64,000 bases of DNA. It comes from Spisula solida (Eukaryota; Mollusca; Bivalvia; Venerida; Mactridae). Within the stretch, counting starts at the first letter, position 1. Every line of letters starts with the position of its first letter. Under the pieces are notes generated by a model. The model worked only from the letters and a program-made list of their open reading frames with translations. It made no database searches and had not been told where the DNA came from. Where the stretch lies: NCBI GenBank assembly GCA_947247005.1, contig OX365948.1:7750001-7814000 (forward strand), in the 5' to 3' direction. This document shows, piece after piece, positions 12,901 to 24,900 of the stretch. Made by a program: the position numbers and the translations under genes.

Positions 12901-15900
12901 TGATATAGTGTTATACAGTAGAGTCGACTTGTTGATGTGTTATACAGTAGAGTCAACTTGTTGATATAGTGTTATACAGTAGAGTCGACTTGTTGATGTG
13001 TTATACAGTAGAGTCGACTTGTTGATGTGTTATACAGTAGAGTCAACTTGTTGATGTGTTATACAGTAGTCAACTTGTTGATGTGTTATACAGTAGAGTC
13101 AACTTGTTGATGTGTTATACAGTAGTCAACTTGTTGATGTGTTATACAGTAGAGTCGACTTGTTGATGTGTTATACAGTAGAGTCAACTTGTTGATGTGT
13201 TATACAGTAGTCAACTTGTTGATGTGTTATACAGTAGAGTCAACTTGTTGATGTGTTATACAGTAGTCAACTTGTTGATGTGTTATACAGTAGAGTCGAC
13301 TTGTTGATATAGTGTTATACAGTAGAGTCAACTTGTTGATGTGTTATACAATAGAGTCGACTTGTTGATGTGTTATACAGTAGAGTCGACTTGTTGATGT
13401 GTTATACAGTAGAGTCAACTTGTTGATGTGTTATACAGTAGAGTCGACTTGTTGATGTGTTATACAGTAGAGACAACTTGTTGATGTGTTATACAGTAGA
13501 GTCGACTTGTTGATGTGTTATACAGTAGAGTCGACTTGTTGATGTGTTATACAGTAGAGACAACTTGTTGATGTGTTATACAGTAGAGTCGACTTGTTGA
13601 TGTGTTATACAGTAGAGACAACTTGTTGATGTGTTATACAGTAGAGTCGACTTGTTGATGTGTTATACAGTAGAGTCAACTTGTTGACGTGTTATACAGT
13701 AGAGTCAACTTGTTGATGTGTTATACAGTAGTCGACTTGTTGATGTGTTATACAGTAGTCAACTTGTTGATGTGTTATACAGTAGAGTCAACTTGTTGAT
13801 GTGTTATACAGTAGAGTCGACTTGTTGATGTGTTATACAGTAGAGTCGACTTGTTGATGTGTTATACAGTAGTCGACTTGTTGATGTGTTATACAGTAGT
13901 CGACTTGTTGATGTGTTATACAGTAGAGTCGACTTGTTGATGTGTTATACAGTAGAGTCGACTTGTTGATGTGTTATACAGTAGTCGACTTGTTGATGTG
14001 TTATACAGTAGAGTCGACTTGTTGATGTGTTATACAGTAGTCGACTTGTTGATGTGTTATACAGTAGAGTCGACTTGTTGATATAGTGTTATACAGTAGA
14101 GTCGACTTGTTGATATAGTGTTATACAGTAGAGTCAACTTGTTGATGTGTTATACAGTAGAGTCAACTTGTTGATGTGTTATACAGTAGAGTCAACTTGT
14201 TGATGTGTTATACAGTAGAGTCAACTTGTTGATGTGTTATACAGTAGAGTCAACTTGTTGATGTGTTATACAGTAGAGTCAACTTGTTGATGTGTTATAC
14301 AGTAGAGTCAACTTGTTGATGTGTTATACAGTAGAGTCAACTTGTTGATGTGTTATACAGTAGAGTCAACTTGTTGATGTGTTATACAGTAGAGTCAACT
14401 TGTTGACGTGTTATACAGTAGAGACAACTTGTTGACGTGTTATTCAGTCATGTCTAGCATATAGGACTTGTCGTAATAAATTGTTCATGATTAATGTGCC
14501 GCCATTTCCTTCCCATCAATTTGTTACACCAGTCCCGTCCTGTCTGTCTCCCACTCTTGATTACACTGTAAAACCAGCTCTATGTTGAGCACAAAGTTTG
14601 ATGAATTTTGTACCTGGACTTATCGACAAAACAAATTAATTCAATTAATCATTTCTTTTTACTTTTTGCTATTTACATTAAAATCCACAAAATTAAAATC
14701 CCGCAATACTTACCTGATCAAACTCAGCAAAAAAACATTTCAGCTCACAACTATAAATGATTTTACAGTATAAGAATCTATATTCCTGTCCTGTCTGTGG
14801 CTTGGTTTAAACAATTATCTCTACTTGATTTGGTAGATAAAATACAGACGTCTACAGGATGAGTTCATTCTTTGTTAGTGTATATTTACTGAGAAAGGTA
14901 TTTGATACAATGTTAAGTTGGCTTATGTACACATATGCATAAAACATTAGCTTAATATAATATAATATAAACATAATTATTATGTTCACTGGCTTTCATG
15001 CTGTATTTCAGTCATGTGCGTCAGTTGATCTAGCCAGTTCTCTTTAAATTAATTATCAACTAGCATGAATTTCCACAAGCAAATGACTTGTTTGTTTACG
15101 TTTCACTGAAACGCTCATTTTTTGCTGCCAGCTTGGCTCGGACTCAGAGGGAAAGCAAATGACAAAATCTTTGTATGTAAAGTACATGGCCAGCCTAATC
15201 TGGTTATCACAGTATCATGGTCTGGTGACACAATCAAGCACTCTAGGGACTGGGCTAGCTGCCTTGGTGACACAGTCAAGCACTCTAGGGACTGCGCAAG
15301 CCGCCTTGGTGACACAATCGAGCACTCTAGGGACTGCGCTAGCCGCCTTGGTGACACAATCAAGCACTCTAGGGACTGGGCTAGCCTCCTTGGTGACACA
15401 GTCAAGCACTCTAGGGTCTGGGCTAGCCGCCTTGGTGACACAATCGAGCACTCTAGGGACTGCGCTAGCCGCCTTGGTGACACAATCAAACACTCTAGGG
15501 ACTGGGCTAGCCGCCTTGGTGACACAAACACTCTAGGGACTGCGCTAGCCGCCTTGGTGACACAGTCAAGCACTCTAGGGACTGCGCTAGACGCCTTGGT
15601 GACACAATCAAACACTCTAGGGACTGCGCTAGCCGCCTTGGTGACACAATCAAGCACTCTAGGGACTGTGCTAGCTGCTTGGGTGACACAGTAAAGCACT
15701 CTAGGGACTGTGCTAGCTGCTTTGGTGACACAGTCAAGCACTCTAGGAACTGCGCTAGCCGCCTTCAGGACACAGTAAAGCACTCTAGGGACTGTGCTAG
15801 CCGCTTGCGTGACACAGTCAAGCACTCTAGGGACTGTGCTAGCCGCTTGCGTGACACAGTCAAGCACTCTAGGAACTGCGCTAGCCGCCTTGGTGACAAA

Positions 15901-18900
15901 ATCAAGCACTCTAGGGACTCTTGGTGACACAATCAAGCACTCTAGGGACTGTGCTAGCCGCCTTCAGGACACAGTAAAGCACTCTAGGGACTGTGCTAGC
16001 CGCTTGCGTGACACAGTCAAGCACTCTAGGGACTGGGCTAGCCGCTTGGGTGACACAGTAAAGCACTCTAGGGACTGGGCTAGCCGTTTGGGTGACACAG
16101 TAAAGCACTCTAGGGACTGCGCTAGACGCCTTTGTGACACAATCAAACACTCTAGGGACTGCGCTAGCCGCCTTGGTGACAAAATCAAGCACTCTAGGGA
16201 CTGTGCTAGCTGCTTGGGTGACACAGTAAAGCACTCTAGGGACTGTGCTAGCTGCTTGGGTGACACAGTCAAGCACTCTAGGAACTGCGCTAGCCGCCTT
16301 CAGGACACAGTAAAGCACTCTAGGGACTGTGCTAGCCGCTTGCGTGACACAGTCAAGCACTCTAGGGACTGTGCTAGCCGCTTGCGTGACACAGTCAAGC
16401 ACTCTAGGAACTGCGCTAGCTGCCTTGGTGACAAAATCAAGCACTCTAGGGACTGTGCTAGCTGCTTGGGCGACACAGTAAAGCACTCTAGGGACTGCGC
16501 TAGCCGCCTTGGTGACAAAATCAAGCACTCTAGGGACTGTGCTAGCTGCTTGGGTGACACAGTAAAGCACTCTAGGGACTGTGCTAGCTGCTTGGGTGAC
16601 ACAGTCAAGCACTCTAGGAACTGCGCTAGCCGCCTTCAGGACACAGTAAAGCACTCTAGGGACTGTGCTAGCCGCTTGCGTGACACAGTCAAGCACTCTA
16701 GGGACTGTGCTAGCCGCTTGCGTGACACAGTCAAGCACTCTAGGAACTGCGCTAGCCGCCTTGGTGACAAAATCAAGCACTCTAGGGACTCTTGGTGACA
16801 CAATCAAGCACTCTAGGGACTGTGCTAGCCGCCTTCAGGACACAGTAAAGCACTCTAGGGACTGTGCTAGCCGCTTGCGTGACACAGTAAAGCACTCTAG
16901 GGACTGGGCTAGCCGCTTGGGTGACACAGTAAAGCACTCTAGGGACTGGGCTAGCTGCTTGGGTGACACAGTCAAGCACTCTAGGAACTGCGCTAGCCGC
17001 CTTCAGGACACAGTAAAGCACTCTAGGGACTGTGCTAGCCGCTTGCGTGACACAGTCAAGCACTCTAGGGACTGTGCTAGCCGCTTGCGTGACACAGTCA
17101 AGCACTCTAGGAACTGCGCTAGCTGCCTTGGTGACAAAATCAAGCACTCTAGGGACTGTGCTAGCTGCTTGGGCGACACAGTAAAGCACTCTAGGGACTG
17201 CGCTAGCCGCCTTGGTGACAAAATCAAGCACTCTAGGGACTGTGCTAGCTGCTTGGGTGACACAGTAAAGCACTCTAGGGACTGTGCTAGCTGCTTGGGT
17301 GACACAGTCAAGCACTCTAGGAACTGCGCTAGCCGCCTTCAGGACACAGTAAAGCACTCTAGGGACTGTGCTAGCCGCTTGCGTGACACAGTCAAGCACT
17401 CTAGGGACTGTGCTAGCCGCTTGCGTGACACAGTCAAGCACTCTAGGAACTGCGCTAGCCGCCTTGGTGACAAAATCAAGCACTCTAGGGACTCTTGGTG
17501 ACACAATCAAGCACTCTAGGGACTGTGCTAGCCGCCTTCAGGACACAGTAAAGCACTCTAGGGACTGTGCTAGCCGCTTGCGTGACACAGTAAAGCACTC
17601 TAGGGACTGGGCTAGCCGCTTGGGTGACACAGTAAAGCACTCTAGGGACTGGGCTAGCCGTTTGGGTGACACAGTAAAGCACTCTAGGGACTGCGCTAGA
17701 CGCCTTGGTGACACAATCAAACACTCTAGGGACTGCGCTAGCCGCCTTGGTGACAAAATCAAGCACTCTAGGGACTGTGCTAGCTGCTTGGGTGACACAG
17801 TAAAGCACTCTAGGGACTGTGCTAGCTGCTTGGGTGACACAGTCAAGCACTCTAGGAACTGCGCTAGCCGCCTTCAGGACACAGTAAAGCACTCTAGGGA
17901 CTGTGCTAGCCGCTTGCGTGACACAGTCAAGCACTCTAGGGACTGTGCTAGCCGCTTGCGTGACACAGTCAAGCACTCTAGGAACTGCGCTAGCTGCCTT
18001 GGTGACAAAATCAAGCACTCTAGGGACTGTGCTAGCTGCTTGGGCGACACAGTAAAGCACTCTAGGGACTGCGCTAGCTGCTTGGGTGACACAGTAAAGC
18101 ACTCTAGGGTCTGCGCTAGCCGCCTTCAGGACACAGTCAAGCACTCTAGGAACTGTGGTAGCTGCTTGGGTGACACAGTAAAGCACTCTAGGGACTGTGC
18201 TAGCCGCCTTCAGGACACAGTAAAGCACTATAGGGACTGCGCTAGCCGCTTGCGTGACAAAATAAAGTATTTAGATATTGAAACTTTACCTTGGTTCTAG
18301 ACTGAACATGTTCCTTACACAGCAGACATTTCTTCACTCTTGGTGAACATAGAGAACAAGTAGCAATGTGACCACATGGACCAAACAATGTATCTCTCTT
18401 CAAGTCTGAGCATACCATACATTCTTCCAGTGCTTCTTGGTCATTGCGAATAATGGCAACATTAGAAGCACTCCCAGGACTGCAATAGTAACAGAAATCT
18501 ATATACATGTAACTTAAGTTCATTTCATTTAAAATAAAACAAATTTCTGAGGAACTATCAACCAAATGTACGTTTTAGATAGAGTTAATAAGATACCAAA
18601 TTGTTTAATCAATGACAAACATCACCTCATATATATGCCTAATAACGCTCTAATACTCGACTGCCAAGGCAGAATATGTTGTCAATTGAGATCAAATAGA
18701 CAAATACGCATCCTCCTGTTCATGCTTATAGTCCTAAGAGTCAAAAGCACAAGATTTAACACACAATAATGTAACTTAACCACAAACCTTAGTCTTTCCT
18801 TATGACATTTGGCCAATGCTTTACACAGGTTGGGGTCAGGACAAAGGTCAAGTGGTGTCTGGCCCTTCTTGTTCTTTATGTTCAAGTCAGCCCCATTTGC

Positions 18901-21900
18901 AGCCAAGAAGCAAGCAATCGAAGCACTCGACTTTTTATCAGCTCCAGGTGTACCCAATCCCATCAGTAACTGGAAGTAAACATCTCTCAATTATATACCA
19001 TCATACAATGTCTACTGTAACAAGAGCCGTCAGAGACGGGTGATGCTCCCCGTGGGGTTGTTTGTCACAGAAAAAATTCTCCAAAAAATGCAAAATTGAG
19101 TTATGGTTCTTTGGCACTGCACTTCTGTTCACCTATGAAGTTTCAAACTGAATTTCAGACATACAGATTGCAGAAAATTTGTTTATTTTCTCCCAACATT
19201 AAAACTTGTCCTTAACAGACATACGTAAAATACTTTGTGTTAAAAGTCAATATTTGACCTGCTGCTCCCAAAGTGAGGAGAGATTATCAGCAGATGATGA
19301 ACAACCTTCCTTCATTGTTTGTGCACCGTACAAGGTATCTATATCTGTACGTGTAAGTTTGGATCAGACATGGTTTATATGAACCAATCATGACAAACCT
19401 TATACACTCCCACTTCCCTGAAGGTGGGCAGCAATTAGGTAGAACCATGGTCATGTCTATTTTAATTCATAGACAGCGTATTTACTCCTTGAAGTTCAAA
19501 CAATCTTGTACCATTGTATGATGATCTTTTTGTAAACTTATTTCTATTTACATTGAACAGAATAACAATCCCTTATTTATAAACTAATTCCTATTATATA
19601 TCAAAAGCCTTAAAACCGATATGTCCATATTGTATCATTATAAGCTACAAAATACAACAAATATGGAAACCAAAATGATTATATTTACATAATTATATCA
19701 TCGAAAGTCACACCCACTTTTCATGGAATTTGCATGATTTTTATACATTACTAGTATTATATTGACATTTATAGTATACTAAGCCTATGAATGTATTGTC
19801 ACAAATACAGACCAAATTACAGTGAAATACAGTGAAACAGATAGCATTTTCAGTATCATGCATGCATGGTTTTCTGAATCTGTATCATCCATGTATGATG
19901 TGTTATATAATATGTCAAAAATAGGATTACAGGTGACACGGACCAACGTATCAACACAATGCAGTGATATTCTGTATGTATTTGATGGGTCGATCATTGG
20001 TAACAAATGAAGGACGACAGACATGCTACAAAATTACAGACAAACATGCCTATACAGGTAAGGTCTTGTTTTTTCAGTGCTCTCATTTTGTAGCTTCACT
20101 AATTTTGTTAGTACAATAGTTTGTCAGTACCCTAGATTGAAGAACTACACACTACTGTTAAATCTGTCCTAGATTGAAGAACTGCATGCTAATGTTAAAT
20201 CTGTCCTAGATTGAAGAACTACACACTACTGTTAAATCTGTCCTAGATTAAAGAACTACATGCTACTGTTAAATCTGTCCAAGATTGAAGAACTACACGC
20301 TACTGTTAAATCTGTCCAAGATTGAAGAACTACATGCTACTGTTAAATCTGTCCTAGATTAAAGAACTACATGCTACTGTTAAATCTGTCCAAGATTGAA
20401 GAACTACATGCTACTGTTAAATCTGTCCAAGATGGAAGAACTACACGCTACTGTTAAATCTGTCCTAGATTGAAGAACTACACGCTACTGTTAAATCTGT
20501 CCTAGATTGAAGAACTACATGCTACTGTTAAATCTGTCCAAGATGGAAGAACTACACGCTACTGTTAAATCTGTCCTAGATTGAAGAACTACACGCTACT
20601 GTTAAATCTGTCCTAGGCTGATTTGGCCTATAATTGAACTTGGCCTAGATAATATACCCATAAAGATTGTCAGCAAGTTTGAAGATGATCGGATGAAAAC
20701 TGTTTGTGCTAGAGTACAGACAAGGCCAATTTCATACTTATTTGGTAATTAAAGGACCAAAACCCAATAAGGCCTAGGCCGATTTGGCCTATAATCGAAC
20801 TTGGCCTAGATATTATGCCCATTGGCATTGTCAGCAAGTTTGAAGATGATCGGATGAAAACTGTTTGTGCTAGAGTACAGACAAAGTCTATTTCATACGT
20901 ATTTGGTAATTAAAGGACCATAACCCAATAAGGCCTACGCCGATTTGGCCTATAATCGAACTTGGCCTAGATATTATGCCCATTAGCATTGTCAGCAAGT
21001 TTGAAGATGATCGGATGAAAACTGTTAGCGTGAGAGTACAGACAAGGCCAATTTCATACTTATCTGGTAATTAAAGGACCATAACCCAATAAGGCCTAGG
21101 CCGATTTGGCCTATATTCGACTTGGCCTAGATATTATCCCCATAAGCATTGTCAGCAAGTTTGAAGATGATCGGATGAAAACTGTTAGCGTAAGAGTACA
21201 GACAAGGCCAATTTCATACTTATTTGGTAATTAAAGGACCATAACCCAATAAGACCTAGGCCGATTTGGCCTATATTCGAACTTGGCCTAGATATTATGC
21301 ACATAAGCATTGTCAGCAAGTTTGAAGATGATCGGATGTTTGCGCTAGAGTACAGACAAATTACTGGACGCCGCCGCCCGCCCGCACGCCCGCCAAGGGT
21401 GTTCACATAATACGTCCCGTTTTCAACGGGCGTATAAAAACTACATGTTACTGTTAAATCTGTCCTAGATTGAAGAACTACATGCTACTGTTAAATCTGT
21501 CCTAGATTGAAGAACTACATGCTACTGTTAAATCTGTCCTAGATTGAAGACCTACATGCTACTGTTAAATCTGTCCTAGATTGAAAAACTACATGTTACT
21601 GTTAAATCTGTCCTAGATTGAAGAACTACACGCTACTGTTAAATCTGTCCAAGATTAAAGAACTACACGCTACTGTTACATCTGTCCTAGATTGAAGAAC
21701 TACATGCTACTGTTAAATCTGTCCTAGATTGAAGAACTACACGCTACTGTTAAATCTGTCCTAGAAAAGAGACAAGGTGTACATAGAGAAATGTGGAGCG
21801 TACCTTTCCTACGTCCTGCATATCTTGTAACTGTCTCAGCTGTGAGAGTGTATGATGTCTCAATGCTTCATGTAGAGGCGTGTCTCCATCTTTATCCGGT

Positions 21901-24900
21901 ACATTTAGGTTACAACCTTCTCGTACCAGTAACTAGAAATATAGTCAAACATATCAACATGTTCAAATCACAGTCTATGATTTCAATAGAAGAGTAACAT
22001 GTATTAAGTACATGTATACATGATATTCCAGCCATACCAATGTACACTAACACTAAATGAACAAGAGGGCCCAAAGGGCCCTAGGTCGCTCACCTGTTAT
22101 AGCAGTACATGCAAGACCTGTGATTTGACCTAGTCCATATGATGCAATATCGCACTTGACCTAGATTTTGTTGAGATGATCACTCAGACCAGGTTTCATA
22201 CAGAATAGGTCAAAATTGTGACCTCTAGTGACTCTACAAGGTTTTTCTATGATTTGACCTTGTGACCTAGTTTTTGACCCCGGATGACCCAATATCGAAC
22301 TTGATCTAGATTTTGTTGAGATGATCATTGTGACCAAGTTTCATAAAGATTAAGTCAAAATTGTGACCTCTAGTGTCTACACAAGGTTTTTCTATGATTT
22401 GACCTTGTGACCTAGTTTTTGAACCCGTATGACCCAATATCAAACTTGACCTAGATTTTGTTGTGATGATCATTGTGACCAGGTTTCATAAAGATTAGGT
22501 CAAAATTGTGACCTCTAGTGACTACACAAGTTTTTTCTATGATTTGACCTTGTGACCTAGTTTTTGACCCCGGATGACCCAATATCGAACTTGACCTAGA
22601 TTTTGTTAAGATGATCATTGTGACCAAGCTTCATAAAGATTAAGTCAAAATTGTGACCTCTAGTGTCTACACAAGGTTTTTCTATGATTTGACCTTGTGA
22701 CCTAGTTTTTGACCCCGGATGACCCAATATCACACTTGACCTAGATTTTGTTGTGATGATCATTGTGACCAAGTTTCATAAAGATTAGGTCAAAATTGTG
22801 ACCTCTAGTGACTACACAAGTTGTTTCTATGATTTGACCTTGTGACCTAGTTTTTGACCCCCGATGACCCAATATCGAACTTGACCTAGATTTTGTTGAG
22901 ATGATCATTGTGACCAAGTTTCATAAAGATTAAGTCAAAATTGTGACCTCTAGTGTCTACACAAACAAATTGTTGACGGACGGACGGACGGACTGACGAC
23001 GGACGACGGACGAAGAGTGATCACAAAAGCTCACTCTGTCACTTTGTGACAGGTGAGCTAACAAGAAAATAGGAAATTCCACAAAAACTAGGTTTTCATA
23101 TAAGGCCTGTCACTCCACTAAAACTTGGGTCCTGTCAAAACCCCCTGATGCAGGATTTCAAATGCGAATAATCATTTCAGTAAATTTCCGGACCCTAGCT
23201 AAACCATGTTTGGGGATATATGTGATACAAACAATTCTTGACGCCCACCAAAACTTGCCCACTTAAGATTGCTAAACCACTTTTGCAGACACAGTTACTA
23301 GAAAAAATTGTTAACACCCACCAAAACTTGCCACTGATTCTGCCAATCTAATAACTAGTTTCTGTAGGATAACCTTGTCAAACATATAAGGCAATGACAG
23401 AACCAATAATGGCCATATATAGGATTGTACAGATAGATAACAATTGTCCATTGAGAACAATCACCACATAATATCATAGAAGATCAGCAATTTTGTGCAC
23501 TCATCAAATCATGGCATTAGAGCACTATCCTAAAATCTCAACAATAGTATTCTCATGATATTGTAAAATCATTCATTTTCATGGATACTATATTTCATGA
23601 ATTTTCATGAATAAAAGGTAATTTGTGTAGATGTAAACACAATGTATTTAAAGAGCTGTCACTGTTAGAGACTTATACCAATAAAGGACAAAAAGTCATC
23701 CTAGATGTTATGCTATTTGTATAGTAAATAAAATATAAAGCATATGCAAAAACTTTTTTAACAACATTTCTAAGTTAAAAAGGGACTTAACTCATTTCAA
23801 AATCATCCTGGAGTTATATATGCTACTTGTCTCTTACTATCCACTAATGGCAGTAAGTTAGTGTGACAAGTTTCATTAACATTAACCAACACCGGACCAA
23901 TGGACAGTTAATTTTTTATATATGCTACCCTTTGGGACCATAAACACAATGGAAGGAACAATTTGTTGCATATTTCAGAGGTAAATTACTGGTTATCAAG
24001 GGGATTTGATTTCATGGTCAAGTCCATCCAAGTCCATCCATCTAATCTATGAAAATTAATCCATGACAAAAATTAATGAACTTATGGTAATTGGTTCCAC
24101 AAATCACGAGCCGATAATTATCAATTTGTTCTGATTAATGAAACACATATCTTACATTCAATCAGAGGTCCATATAATCAATGCTGATACATGATAGCAC
24201 AGTGAGTGATGTGTGACAGGACAATGAGAGTAGATCCCTGGCTTAGATTGAGAAGGTCATAAGAGCTACTTACTATCTTTTAAGACTCATGTGTATTTGA
24301 AATCTGCATTACTGGGCGCTTCTTATGCGCCTATTTTTATGAAAATCGGAACTCGTAATGTTGACCAAAACAGAAGTTTGAAAGGAGTGTTTTCCATAAG
24401 TTAAGAGTAGTTTTCAGACAGATTTTTCTTGCTTTCTCAAAATATCATTTTTGTACTTACGACCATCTCATTCAAAGCCTGCAATGTATTGTATGAGCAT
24501 CGAGTTCCTACAGTGGCTGTTAATGCTTTGGAGCATATTCATTAAAACATGTGTAGTTTGGATACATATAATATTGTTTTAGTCTAAATGGTCAACAGTA
24601 TTTCAAACATATAGATGCTTGCCAATATCACAATATCCTGACACCTGGAGACCAGCAGTTAACTGGAACTAATTATGTCAGCGTCTCAAAAGGGAGATGG
24701 GATGGATAACAAGAGGGCCGTTGGGCCTAAAGCGCTCACCTGATCACTAGCAGTTTTGGCAGAATCAGTATTTGTTATGATATGACCTTAAAAAATGTGA
24801 CCTCTGGAGTATAAACAAGGTTTTTTATTTGTTGTGACCTTGTGACCTAGTGTTTGACCCCAGATGACCTGGTTACAACATTGACCTAGATTTCATAGAG

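Noticed and set aside
11974..14448. CRISPR-like array (29-bp repeats)
   Set aside because: Units are directly adjacent with no unique spacers, in a eukaryotic intron; it is a minisatellite.
15115..18300. Many open frames of 190-334 codons on both strands with a 14-residue repeat
   Set aside because: The 42-bp unit is a multiple of three without stops in several frames. Sense and antisense are open together, the frame jumps at each shortened unit, and the region lies inside a mib1 intron.
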